Source: an uncultured Olegusella sp. | GTDB taxonomy: Bacteria; Actinomycetota; Coriobacteriia; Coriobacteriales; Atopobiaceae | Length of the DNA stretch: 23,199 bases | Reading direction: 5' to 3' | Assembly: GCF_947253395.1 (NCBI RefSeq) | Contig: NZ_CAMXYY010000017.1 | Coordinates: 1-23,199, forward strand | In this document: one piece after another, positions 1-6,901 of the stretch | Layout: every line of letters begins with the position of its first letter | Position numbering within the stretch: position 1 is the stretch's first letter | Notes under the pieces: generated by a model | Seen by the model: only the letters and a program-made list of their open reading frames with translations | Told to the model about the DNA's origin: nothing | Databases searched by the model: none | Program-made: the position numbers and the translations under genes

Positions 1-404
1 CTTTAGGGCTTTCTGCAGGACTTTCGTTTGATGCCTCTCTTGAGCTGTATTGCAATCGGAGTACAACGGAGCTTTCAAGTGCTTTTCGCCATGCGATGGA
101 TTCCTGGCGTATGGGCATTGCAACTCGTGATGAAGCGTTAAGTGAATTGGCGAGTGAGTTGGAACTTGTTGCCTTAAAGCGCTTTTCAGATGCAGTTTCT
201 CAAGCGCTTGCTTTTGGTTCCCCACTTGCAGCGGTGCTTGAGCAGCAATCACAGGCAATTCGTGATGAGCAACGTTCTCAAGTAGAAGAACAAATTGAAA
301 AAGTGCCGGTGAAGATGCTGATTCCTTTAGGAACACTCATTGTGCCTGCCATGTTATTGGCAATATTGGGACCTTTGCTTGGATCGGCTATAGCTCTGGG
401 ATAG
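1..404 (+). CDS. tadC: TadC-like inner-membrane platform protein of the Tad/Flp pilus (C-terminal part)
   Basis: The reading frame is open from base 3 at the window edge, so the N-terminus is missing. The visible part resembles the end of the second GspF/T2SSF domain of TadC. It has a charged cytoplasmic stretch with the family pattern of Arg/Glu-rich helices (SELASELELVALKRFSDAV, then a GSPLAAVLEQQ segment). It closes with the characteristic KVPVKMLIPLGTLIVPAMLL transmembrane helix. In the family, TadB and TadC form the platform that couples the TadA ATPase to pilin assembly. The Flp pilin gene follows directly, as expected for a tad locus. The family call is from pattern recognition. The split between TadB and TadC rests on the short Leu-rich C-terminus and position, and is less certain. 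Confidence 0.8.
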   Translation, partial: LGLSAGLSFDASLELYCNRSTTELSSAFRHAMDSWRMGIATRDEALSELASELELVALKRFSDAVSQALAFGSPLAAVLEQQSQAIRDEQRSQVEEQIEKVPVKMLIPLGTLIVPAMLLAILGPLLGSAIALG

Positions 405-452
405 CTATTTACATCCATGAAGGATGTGAGAATACGGATGAAAGGACCGCGT

Positions 453-656
453 ATGGACAACTGGATTTATGCACAGACGAACGCTTTACGTTGTTGGGTT
501 ACAACAACTTTAGCAAATGAGAAAGGTCAGGGTACTACTGAGTACGCGATTTTGGTTGGCGTGCTGGTGGTTATTGCAATTCTTGCCATTATTGCCTTCC
601 GTGGCAAGGTACAGGAGCTATGGTCAGCCATTGCCGATGGTATTAATGGTTTGTAG
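453..656 (+). CDS. flp: Flp-type pilin (major pilus subunit precursor)
   Basis: Small type IVb (Flp) prepilin. It has a short positive leader, the processing site KG|QGTTEYAIL with Glu at +5 and Tyr at +6, then one hydrophobic helix (VGVLVVIAILAIIAF) and a short C-terminal tail. The TadV-type prepilin peptidase would cut after Gly, and the mature helix polymerises into the pilus. The frame is open from an ATG at 417. I prefer the ATG at 453 because AAAGGA lies 6 bases upstream of it, while 417 has no ribosome site. This gives 67 residues, within the usual Flp range. It lies 48 bases after tadC, and its stop codon is overlapped by the next gene. Confidence 0.88.
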   Translation: MDNWIYAQTNALRCWVTTTLANEKGQGTTEYAILVGVLVVIAILAIIAFRGKVQELWSAIADGINGL

Positions 657-1221
657 AAAAAGGCAAGCAAGCAGAGCGAGGCGTGTGGTTCTTGCACTTG
701 CAGCGATGGCATTTTTTCTCATAGTGGATTTGCTTGCATTTCCTGCTCCAAAAATAGGGGACAAGCAGGATAGTGAATCGCAAGCTCAAAGCGCTCGACA
801 CACTGTGGATGTAGATAAGCGTCGAGAGGCCAAGTCTGGCGAGTCCTCTCAGCAGACCGCACCAAGCTCCCGTACTGATACAGCGGGTTTGGAAGAGAAG
901 CTCGATCAGCTACTGGTATCACTTGCAACTGCTCCACGAATGCAAGGCTCTGCTTGTATGCAGCAAAGCTCTGAGTTTCCTATGGCTCAGGAGGCTCAGT
1001 TGTTGATGCAGGCCTATAAAAAAAGAAATGACTGTGTGCTTGTGACGACTGACTATCTTGATTTGTTTGGTCGCGTTTGGGGTTGTGTGGTGCAAGGAGA
1101 CCGTTGGGTTGACGTTTGCATAGTTTTTGCTGAGGGAAAGCACAGCAAGTTGAAGATAACGCGGATGGATCCTGATGCCTGGAAGGAGGAGATGACAGAT
1201 GTGTCAGGGAAGGAGGAGTAG
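646..1221 (+). CDS. Single-pass membrane protein of the tad locus, function unknown
   Basis: About 191 residues. A basic N-terminus (RKRQASRARR) precedes one transmembrane helix (VVLALAAMAFFLIVDLLAF), which suggests an N-in anchor. A Ser/Gln/Asp-rich linker follows, then a C-terminal domain of roughly 90 residues with paired cysteines and a WGCVVQGDRWVDVCIVF core, presumably outside the cell. I do not recognise the family. The start at 646 overlaps the flp stop by 11 bases; 637 is equally possible. Neither has a good ribosome site, so translational coupling to flp is likely. It also overlaps the next gene. It may be a minor pilus-assembly factor, but that rests only on location. Confidence 0.65.
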   Translation: MVCRKRQASRARRVVLALAAMAFFLIVDLLAFPAPKIGDKQDSESQAQSARHTVDVDKRREAKSGESSQQTAPSSRTDTAGLEEKLDQLLVSLATAPRMQGSACMQQSSEFPMAQEAQLLMQAYKKRNDCVLVTTDYLDLFGRVWGCVVQGDRWVDVCIVFAEGKHSKLKITRMDPDAWKEEMTDVSGKEE

Positions 1222-1444
1222 TGGGAATCTCGAACAGCACAAAGCAGCTCGTATGTGCCAAGGTCAATCGACTCTTGAGTATGCCTTGGTACTGTTTGCT
1301 TTTTTGTCCTTGGTGGTGGGTCTTGCTGCAGTGTGGCATGCGGGTAGGGATGGGCATTTGCTTAAGCTGGCGACGGCAGCAGCATCGCATCTCTTTGGTG
1401 CAGGAAATACCCTTAATGAGGTCAATGACCTTGTTCTTTTCTAA
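1199..1444 (+). CDS. Small pilin/TadE-like pseudopilin
   Basis: An 81-residue protein with a short leader ending in the class III prepilin motif CQG|QSTLEYAL, followed by a hydrophobic helix (VLFAFLSLVVGLAAVW) and a short tail. This is the layout of a minor Flp pilin or TadE-like pseudopilin that the same prepilin peptidase would process. AGGAGG sits 9 bases before the ATG, inside the end of the preceding gene, which it overlaps by 23 bases. An in-frame ATG at 1253 would remove most of the leader. The overlapping frame-3 reading is Trp/Cys-rich and not protein-like, so this frame is preferred. Confidence 0.72.
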   Translation: MCQGRRSSGNLEQHKAARMCQGQSTLEYALVLFAFLSLVVGLAAVWHAGRDGHLLKLATAAASHLFGAGNTLNEVNDLVLF

Positions 1445-1931
1445 TAGCTTGCATACATGCAGCTATAGGGCAAGTTTGGGTCAATCAACCATAGAAGCAG
1501 CGGTGCTGATACCAAGTGTCATGGTATTGATTGCCCTGCTTGTTCAACCTGCTTGCTTGCTTTATACGCAGATGCTGATGCGAGGTGCCGCTGCAGAAAC
1601 AGCTCGCGCTGTCTTGACTGCCCGGAATGACTCGGACCTTTCTGCCTGCAAGGACTTTAGCCTAAGAAGGTTGGCTGCTGTGCCAGAAGTATCTTTTTTT
1701 CATGTGGGTGGACAGGGAGATTGGCAAGTTAAAACGAGCGATGGGGAAGGGGGATGTGTTCGTGTTTCTATAACGGGCCACGCTCGTCCACTTCCCTTAT
1801 TTGGAAGTCTTGCCTCAGCGTTTTATGAGCGCGACGGTACGGGCTTGGTACTGCAGGTGGATATGACCGAACGGATGCGACCAGAATGGTTGGGAGGTGC
1901 GTATGCGGATTGGGTTAGCGTTTGGAAGTAA
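1416..1931 (+). CDS. TadE-like pseudopilin
   Basis: About 171 residues. The N-terminal motif SLG|QSTIEAAVLIPSVMVLI is the TadE hallmark: a prepilin-like Gly|Gln site, Glu at +5, then a membrane helix. The AETARAV segment typical of TadE follows, with an extracytoplasmic domain of about 120 residues after it. TadE and TadF are processed pseudopilins needed for Flp pilus production. The open frame extends further upstream, but that extension overlaps the previous pilin gene in another frame and is not protein-like. The ATG at 1416 has AGGA about 10 bases upstream and overlaps the preceding gene by 29 bases. Confidence 0.75.
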   Translation: MRSMTLFFSNSLHTCSYRASLGQSTIEAAVLIPSVMVLIALLVQPACLLYTQMLMRGAAAETARAVLTARNDSDLSACKDFSLRRLAAVPEVSFFHVGGQGDWQVKTSDGEGGCVRVSITGHARPLPLFGSLASAFYERDGTGLVLQVDMTERMRPEWLGGAYADWVSVWK

Positions 1932-4053
1932 AGCCAAGAAAGTGCCAATGGGTATAGGCATGCATTCAGGTGATATCAGCAGCAATAAGAGTGCCAAGCA
2001 AAACGCTTCAGTGCATGCCTCATCCTCCACGAGCTGCTCACCGCTGTCAATCTTTATTTCTGATGAGGGCGGTTACACTACTGTGGCAATGGCGGTCGCT
2101 CTTCTTGTAAGTTTGGTGTTAGTATTCGGCGCTGCTTCAGTTGCTTGGTCAACCTCGCGTGCGTCAGAAGTTCAAGAAGTGGCAGATGCTACTGCCCTTG
2201 CTGGTGCAAATGCAGTGTCGGCCTTTACGACAGTAGCTCAGGTGAGTGATGCCATCGTACTTTCTATGGGACTTGCAGGTTTGGCAACTATGGGGACGGG
2301 TCTCATGCTGTCCGCTCTTCCCATTACGCATGCAGCTGCTATTGAGACTATCAATGTCGGCCGTTCTATCCTTGACCTAAGACGGAATTTTGCAAAAAGC
2401 GCTGCGACAGGTTTACAGAAACTTGAAAAGGCTTTGCCAGCTCTCGTGATGGCAAATGCGGCATCATGTACCTCGGCAAACAGCACGCAGCAGCTAAAGT
2501 ATGTGGGTAGCGCAATTCCATTTCCCCTAACGTCAGAGACGGATTATTCCTTTCTTGATGATGGTCTTTCGGGAAAAGAATTGGAGGACAACGCCAAGAA
2601 ACTCCAAGATGCTTCTGAACGTAAAAAAGATGCAATGGAGCGAGCCGATGCTGCAAAGGAAAAAGCGTGGCGAGCGGACTGTGTAGATAACCCACATTGC
2701 ATGAGAAGTCGTGCTCAGACGCTTGCGGGGTTGTCTGGTGCATATAATCCAAATTATGCGAGTTTTAAAGAGTGGCGTTTTGATTACGCGAGGATTCGCT
2801 CCCTCAATTACTATCGCACACGAACTACCTCGGAACATCCTCATGGGTCTTCGGCAGAGGAGCTGACTCGTAGCGCTGCACGAAAGCAGTTTTATAGCTT
2901 TGCTGCCCGCGAGATGGAAAAAGCAAAATGTATAGATAAGCCCGACTACGTTGAAATACAGCTTCCCGAGCTTCCCCATACAGCGGCAATGGTGCGGGCG
3001 ACTAGCCTGTATACCGATTCAATTTGGCCCTGTACAGATGAGGAAGAAGGTCATACGCTGCATAGTTCCCTTGCTTGTCCTGGGGCAACAGGTGCATATG
3101 CCGGCACCGCCTCATTGGGCGATATTGATTCAGGCACGCTACGTTGCTGTCCTAAATGTGGCATGAATGTGCAGGCACAGGCAAGTGCAGCCAGCGCATC
3201 AACAAATATTAATAACGGATATGAACACTATTGGCGTATTGTCGTGGATGCATCGCGAGATTATCTTGGAGCAAGAAACGACGAAATAGCTGCAGAAAAA
3301 GAACTTGAAGGAATATCAGAAGAAAGCGATGACCTTTTTCAGAAGGCTATGGATATTCTCGCAGTTGAAAGACCTGATTTTGTGCCAGCGGGTGCTTGGG
3401 GTTGTGTTGCGGTGGTCATGCGCGATGCGGGCAGCGTGACACCAGCGGAACTAACAGGTGCGTTCTCTCCCGGAGCAAAATTACCTGCAGGCGCTGCAAT
3501 TTCGGCGGCAACTTTGGCACCAGAGGATAGCAGTGGAGGAAGTACTGTTTTATCTCAGGTACTTGCAGGTATTGAGTCTCAGGCTGGTTTTGGAGTTGCG
3601 GGTATTGCCCAGTCTGCCTTGGCGCTTTGGGGAAAATTACTGGTGGACTACGGATCTGCTTTTGAGACCGCGCAATCTTATATAGATGGATTTTTGGATG
3701 ATGCGGGTTGGCTCATGGGTGAACAAGTAGCCCAGTCTATAAAAAAGATGATTTCAAGTACGGTAAAATCTGCCGGTTTTGAGCCTGCCGATATGAGAGC
3801 TCGAAAGCCTGTACTGGTGCATAGCCAAGAAGTACTTGACAAAGCAGGAGATGGGCGAGAGCAGTTAAGTATTGTGCGCGAAATTGTGCAAAAACTTCCC
3901 CATAGCGGAGACGCTGCTGCGCAAGTGCTCGCAAGAGAGGTAGCTAGCCAGCTTGGTGGTCCCATCTTTACTGTTGCTGAGATTGAAATACCTGGTACCG
4001 GTGTCAAGATTCCCTTAACAATAGATATCTCCAAGTACCTTGGAGGTGGCTAA
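1903..4053 (+). CDS. Large TadG-like pilus-assembly protein
   Basis: About 716 residues, the largest protein of the locus. After a 55-residue Ser/Lys-rich leader, a DEGGYTTVAMAV motif starts a transmembrane helix (residues about 60-82). The ADATALAGANAV segment shared by TadG/TadE-like proteins follows. A second hydrophobic stretch (about 115-142), a charged coiled-coil-like region (about 235-270) and a Cys-rich segment (CPGATG...CCPKCGMN, about 395-425) come next, with a long Ala/Gly-rich C-terminal part. The ATG at 1903 is preferred over the GTG at 1897 because GGGAGG lies 5 bases before it. It overlaps the preceding gene by 29 bases. TadG family proteins are thought to anchor or stabilise the pilus at the envelope. 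The family call is good only for the N-terminus; the rest is unassigned. Confidence 0.7.
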   Translation: MRIGLAFGSKAKKVPMGIGMHSGDISSNKSAKQNASVHASSSTSCSPLSIFISDEGGYTTVAMAVALLVSLVLVFGAASVAWSTSRASEVQEVADATALAGANAVSAFTTVAQVSDAIVLSMGLAGLATMGTGLMLSALPITHAAAIETINVGRSILDLRRNFAKSAATGLQKLEKALPALVMANAASCTSANSTQQLKYVGSAIPFPLTSETDYSFLDDGLSGKELEDNAKKLQDASERKKDAMERADAAKEKAWRADCVDNPHCMRSRAQTLAGLSGAYNPNYASFKEWRFDYARIRSLNYYRTRTTSEHPHGSSAEELTRSAARKQFYSFAAREMEKAKCIDKPDYVEIQLPELPHTAAMVRATSLYTDSIWPCTDEEEGHTLHSSLACPGATGAYAGTASLGDIDSGTLRCCPKCGMNVQAQASAASASTNINNGYEHYWRIVVDASRDYLGARNDEIAAEKELEGISEESDDLFQKAMDILAVERPDFVPAGAWGCVAVVMRDAGSVTPAELTGAFSPGAKLPAGAAISAATLAPEDSSGGSTVLSQVLAGIESQAGFGVAGIAQSALALWGKLLVDYGSAFETAQSYIDGFLDDAGWLMGEQVAQSIKKMISSTVKSAGFEPADMRARKPVLVHSQEVLDKAGDGREQLSIVREIVQKLPHSGDAAAQVLAREVASQLGGPIFTVAEIEIPGTGVKIPLTIDISKYLGGG

Positions 4054-4055
4054 CT

Positions 4056-4586
4056 ATGGTTTTGTGTCGCTGTGGTTTTAGGAGCTTGTTGCCGCTGTGG
4101 TGCCTTTCTGGCAAATCTCAGAAATTTCGTAGCTGTTCTGGGCAAATGACGGTAGAACTTGCTGTTCTAGTGCCTGTAGTAATTGTTGTCGCGCTGACAG
4201 TATTTAATCTGATGCGATTTGTGAGTGCTTGCTCTGCATTTGATCGTATAGCAGCAGATGCCGTGGTTTCCCAAGGAGTTTCACCAAAAGGTGAGGCAAA
4301 GGCTGCGGCAGTAAATGAAGTTGAGCAGACCATAAAAGCTGCTCTGGATATGCGCAGCTGTTCGGTTGAAGTACATGCAGAGCCTGTGTATGGGGGCGAT
4401 TCAAAAAATGGTGCTGGGATTGGTTTTCCGGTTTCTCCTTTACTTACTCGTTTTGTTTGCACGCTTAGGTACAAGCCTTGGCCAAGTTCGTTTGTAATTG
4501 CTGGCGTTGTCTACCGTGCGCCTATTAGCTTGGAACATACCCGCACATTGGTGGTTGATAGATATCGGGGAGGAGTAGTGATGTAA
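4056..4586 (+). CDS. TadE-like pseudopilin (second copy)
   Basis: 176 residues. A Cys-rich leader precedes the processing site SCSG|QMTVELAVLVPVV, a hydrophobic helix and an AADAVVSQ segment. An extracytoplasmic domain with several cysteines follows. It resembles TadE/TadF, like the protein at 1416-1931, but is clearly diverged from it. GGAGG lies 9 bases before the ATG, inside the end of the TadG-like gene, from which it is separated by only 2 bases. It probably acts as a minor pseudopilin in the same pilus apparatus. Confidence 0.75.
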   Translation: MVLCRCGFRSLLPLWCLSGKSQKFRSCSGQMTVELAVLVPVVIVVALTVFNLMRFVSACSAFDRIAADAVVSQGVSPKGEAKAAAVNEVEQTIKAALDMRSCSVEVHAEPVYGGDSKNGAGIGFPVSPLLTRFVCTLRYKPWPSSFVIAGVVYRAPISLEHTRTLVVDRYRGGVVM

Positions 4587-4970
4587 ATGATGGCTCAGCT
4601 AAAGGTATTGAGCTCTCCTCATCCAGATGCGATAGAAATTGAGGGCTTACAAGTCAGAGTGCTTGAGACTTTCCGTGATAAAGCTTTAGGTTTGTTACGC
4701 TCAGGCAAGCACAGTCCTGCCGCCGCGCTCATGCGTTGTAGCTCGGTTCACACCTTTGGCATGAAGTATCCGCTTGATCTTGCCTTTATAGACCGCGATG
4801 GGCATGTATTGCGTATTTGCCAAAACGTAAAGCCGGGGGATATTCGCAGTAAATTTGGTAGTTGGACTGTGATAGAGCGTCCCGCAAGTAGGCAGACATG
4901 GCTTCGACAAGGTCAGAGGGTTTGGTTAATGCAAGAAGAAAGACGAGAAGGGGAGACCGTATATGGCTGA
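4587..4970 (+). CDS. DUF192 family protein
   Basis: 127 residues covering one DUF192 domain. The family signature is present: a Leu/Met-Arg-Cys segment at 49-51, then SSVHTFGMKYPLDLAFIDRD, a VLRICQNVKPG strand pair, and a final hydrophobic region. DUF192 is a small beta-rich fold of unknown biochemical role, often exported in other bacteria. No signal peptide is visible here. The gene begins directly after the stop of the preceding pseudopilin, with GGGGAGGAG 12 bases upstream, and its stop overlaps the next start by 8 bases. It therefore belongs to the tad transcript. The role in pilus biogenesis is unproven. Confidence 0.8.
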   Translation: MMAQLKVLSSPHPDAIEIEGLQVRVLETFRDKALGLLRSGKHSPAAALMRCSSVHTFGMKYPLDLAFIDRDGHVLRICQNVKPGDIRSKFGSWTVIERPASRQTWLRQGQRVWLMQEERREGETVYG

Positions 4971-5553
4971 CCTACGAGTTTTTGGGAGAGGTGAGCTAGA
5001 AAAAATCCCATCTATCCCACCTCTATCCATCCGAGGAGATACCAATTCCACGATGACTGATAGCACTAAAACTTGTCCTCGTTGTGGACAAATCTTGTTT
5101 GCAGATATGGATACCTGTTTTGAATGCATGTACAAGTTTTCTGAACAAGAAGGATCTGATATGACCGACCAGCTGCCTTTAGAGGAGCGTCTAAAAGAAG
5201 AGACTTGTCAATCTCTTGTTGCAAATAAGGAAAATACCAGCGAAGTTTGTCTTTGGATAAAAACTCCCGAGCTAGAAGCTCACATTCCCTTGCCCAAACA
5301 AGGACTGAGGATTGGAAGATCACCACACAATGATGTGGTCTTGCATTCTCAGGCAGTGTCGCGATCGCATGCTGAGTTGCTTCCTGATGAAAAAGGCATG
5401 ATAGTAAGAGACTTAGGGGCTACAAATCCCATAATTTACCAGGGGAAAGCTTTGGAAGATACTGTGCTTATTCCTTTTGGAGAGACGATTTCGCTTTGCG
5501 GAAATTATCTACTTGCTCAAAAAATTTATTCCAAGAAACCAAAAGCGTGCTGA
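4963..5553 (+). CDS. Zinc-ribbon and FHA domain protein
   Basis: 196 residues. A zinc-ribbon-like knuckle (Cys38, Cys41, Cys52, Cys55 in CPRCGQ...CFEC) is followed by an acidic linker. A forkhead-associated domain then spans about residues 110-190. FHA landmarks are GRS at 118-120, SRSHA at 133-137 and DLGATNP at 150-156; the last deviates from the common DLGSTNGT. FHA domains bind phosphothreonine peptides, so this may be a phospho-dependent partner in the pilus machinery or in Ser/Thr-kinase signalling. GGGGAG about 8 bases before the ATG at 4963 supports this start. A downstream ATG at 5053 would keep both domains and is the alternative. It is the last gene of the tad-linked run. Confidence 0.8.
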   Translation: MADLRVFGRGELEKIPSIPPLSIRGDTNSTMTDSTKTCPRCGQILFADMDTCFECMYKFSEQEGSDMTDQLPLEERLKEETCQSLVANKENTSEVCLWIKTPELEAHIPLPKQGLRIGRSPHNDVVLHSQAVSRSHAELLPDEKGMIVRDLGATNPIIYQGKALEDTVLIPFGETISLCGNYLLAQKIYSKKPKAC

Positions 5554-5591
5554 TTATTTTCAAAAAATTGGGGTTTCATCAGAATCAAGAG

Positions 5592-5619
5592 TTGACAGCG
5601 GCATGTCCTTTGTTAAGAT
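5592..5619 (+). promoter_or_regulatory. Promoter of tRNA-Phe
   Basis: A perfect -35 TTGACA (5592-5597), a 16-base spacer and a -10 TAAGAT (5614-5619) lie about 28 bases upstream of the tRNA 5' end. This is the expected layout for a single-tRNA unit. Confidence 0.65.
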
Positions 5620-5646
5620 ATACAAGCTTGCAAGCGCAGGCGTTTT

Positions 5647-5722
5647 GGCTGGGTAGCTCAGTTGGTAGAGCAGGGGACTGAAAATCCCCGTGTCAGGGGT
5701 TCGATTCCCTTCCCCGCCACCA
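5647..5722 (+). tRNA. tRNA-Phe (anticodon GAA)
   Basis: A complete 76-nt cloverleaf with encoded CCA. It has the 7-base acceptor strand (5647-5653), the D stem GCTC/GAGC, the anticodon stem GGGGA/TCCCC with loop CTGAAAA (anticodon GAA), a 5-base variable loop, and the T arm AGGGG-TTCGATT-CCCTT. The acceptor stem has one non-pair, U4 against C69. The T stem has one G-U pair. All other helices pair fully. The discriminator base is A. Confidence 0.95.
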
Positions 5723-5732
5723 TAAAACACAA

Positions 5733-5760
5733 GGTCAGAGCTTCGGTTCTGGCCTTTTTT
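5733..5760 (+). terminator. Rho-independent terminator after tRNA-Phe
   Basis: The stem GGTCAGAGC / GTTCTGGCC (two G-U pairs) with a TTCG tetraloop is followed by six T residues. It starts 10 bases after the tRNA CCA end. Confidence 0.85.
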
Positions 5761-5997
5761 GTTGCCGAAGTGACACGGAGTGACAAAAAAGTGACAAAAG
5801 CCTTTATATCTCTCTATCTAATGCTTTGTCAGCGATTATCAAATTGCTATATTCCTGCTCCCTCTCTTTTCTTGCCTGAAACTACATAGCCTCCCGCAAT
5901 CTCCATCATTGAGCTTGTGTGCTATCGGTGTCCCACAAGAATTTATGGGACACAAATGGGCTATATGATTTGAGTTTGTTCGGTAATGTGAAGAAGA

Positions 5998-6111
5998 GTG
6001 AGGTATAAGCAAGAGCTTGCCGCAAGAATGGTAGAGAACTCTCATAAGGTCGTCTTGCCAACAGGAGTTGAAGAGGTTGCTTTGGGATATTATAAAGAGT
6101 GCGAAGTATAA
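5998..6111 (+). pseudogene. Short protein-like frame, probable gene fragment
   Basis: A 37-codon frame opening with GTG and reading RYKQELAARMVENSHKVVLP, then TGVEEVALGYYKECEV. The composition is protein-like and amphipathic, unlike the surrounding AT-rich sequence. There is no ATG and no clear family match, and an upstream in-frame stop sits 9 bases before. It is most likely the 3' remnant of a larger gene lost in this decaying region. A genuine micro-protein cannot be excluded. Confidence 0.25.
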
Positions 6112-6119
6112 AGAGTGCG
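6091..6119 (+). repeat. 13-bp direct repeat (TATAAAGAGTGCG x2)
   Basis: Two identical copies of TATAAAGAGTGCG at 6091-6103 and 6107-6119, separated by AAG. They lie about 20 bases upstream of the promoter of the HD-hydrolase gene. This could be an activator or repressor site pair or a simple slippage duplication. Confidence 0.6.
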
Positions 6120-6137
6120 CTGCCCCTTTATATATTT

Positions 6138-6165
6138 TTGACACTTCTGGCGATCTCTTTAGATT
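6138..6165 (+). promoter_or_regulatory. Promoter of the HD-hydrolase gene
   Basis: A perfect -35 TTGACA (6138-6143), a 16-base spacer and TAGATT (6160-6165). It has the same architecture as the tRNA-Phe promoter. The predicted 5' leader to the ATG at 6263 is about 90 bases. Confidence 0.5.
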
Positions 6166-6262
6166 CGATTGACTACAAAAAAATAGCTTGAAGATACAGA
6201 TCTAGCTGATATGTGAGTAGGCGAGCGTTGGGTTGATGAGATAACCAGGCAGGAGGCTTTAG

Positions 6263-6694
6263 ATGGCATTGCAGCAAGAGAAAATTGCGCAGCGCATAGC
6301 AACTAAAGCGCATGCTGGGCAGATAGATAAAGCAGGAAAGCCCTATATTGAACATCCTGCTTATGTTGCTGCTCATGTGAGTGGTGATAATGCTAAGGCA
6401 GTGGCATGGTTACATGACACACTCGAAGATACTGATACCACGTCTGATGACCTTTATGCCGCAGGTCTTTGTACAGAGGTGGTGGAGACAGTCAAGGTTC
6501 TTACCCATCAAAAAGAGGTGCCATATTTTGAATATATCGAGCGAATTGCTACCAACAAACTCGCGACCATGGTTAAAATCGCTGACCTAAAACATAATAT
6601 GCAACTTGAGCGACTTCCTAAAGTTTCGCCTAAGGATCTAGACCGAGTTGAAAAGTATAAGACGGCGTTAGATTTCTTGCTATCAAGTTTTTAG
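6263..6694 (+). CDS. Small RelA/SpoT-type HD domain hydrolase
   Basis: 143 residues that match the hydrolase half of RelA/SpoT proteins. The visible motifs are AHAGQIDKAGKPYIEHP (His17, His31), WLHDTLEDT (His51-Asp52, Glu55-Asp56) and VKIADLKHNM, corresponding to the Asp/Asn motif of the family. In SpoT and MESH1-like enzymes these residues bind manganese and remove the 3'-pyrophosphate of (p)ppGpp. No synthetase domain is present. The protein is shorter than typical small alarmone hydrolases, so substrate specificity is open; NADPH or another pyrophosphate is possible. AGGAGG lies 6 bases before the ATG. The gene stands alone, with its own promoter, in the accessory region. Confidence 0.85.
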   Translation: MALQQEKIAQRIATKAHAGQIDKAGKPYIEHPAYVAAHVSGDNAKAVAWLHDTLEDTDTTSDDLYAAGLCTEVVETVKVLTHQKEVPYFEYIERIATNKLATMVKIADLKHNMQLERLPKVSPKDLDRVEKYKTALDFLLSSF

Positions 6695-6901
6695 GTACTC
6701 CTATTGCTTGTGTTGAACTGTAAAAACAAGAGTGTAAGGAGTAAGTATGCTGCTCGCAGCACAAGTCCATCGCAATACGGCAAGGTGAATAGTAAAGAGT
6801 TTTTGCTGAGAGTTTTGTAAGTATGACTGGCGGGAAGCCAAATGCACACGGCCGAGCACTCAACGAATGGTTAAAGAAGAACAAATTTAAGAAGGGTCGC
6901 C
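6695..6901 (+). other. Short leader-like sequence and fragments between two genes
   Basis: No full gene. GGAG precedes an ATG at about 6747 that reads only 13 codons (MLLAAQVHRNTAR). A second protein-like frame (from 6823, see its own entry) begins in the 3' part. No terminator was seen for the HD-hydrolase gene. Confidence 0.35.

Larger units (their letters stand above)
5761..6137. other. Gene-poor stretch behind tRNA-Phe
   Basis: No convincing intact gene. Three near-copies of AGTGACA occur just after the terminator (about 5769-5798). A perfect 8-bp inverted repeat GTGTCCCA/TGGGACAC lies at 5928-5953 with a 10-base loop and no T-tract. A short protein-like frame occupies 5998-6111, and a 13-bp direct repeat is at 6091-6119. 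The setting, directly downstream of a tRNA, suits an old integration site, but no integrase or second copy of the tRNA 3' end was seen. Confidence 0.4.

Noticed and set aside
1221..1415. Upstream extension of the TadE-like frame from a GTG at 1221.
   Set aside because: It overlaps the 81-residue pilin in another frame, and its Trp/Cys-rich translation is not protein-like.
5839..6144. Minus-strand 101-residue open frame behind tRNA-Phe.
   Set aside because: No ribosome site, no protein-like segments or domain, and it crosses simple repeats and the inverted repeat.
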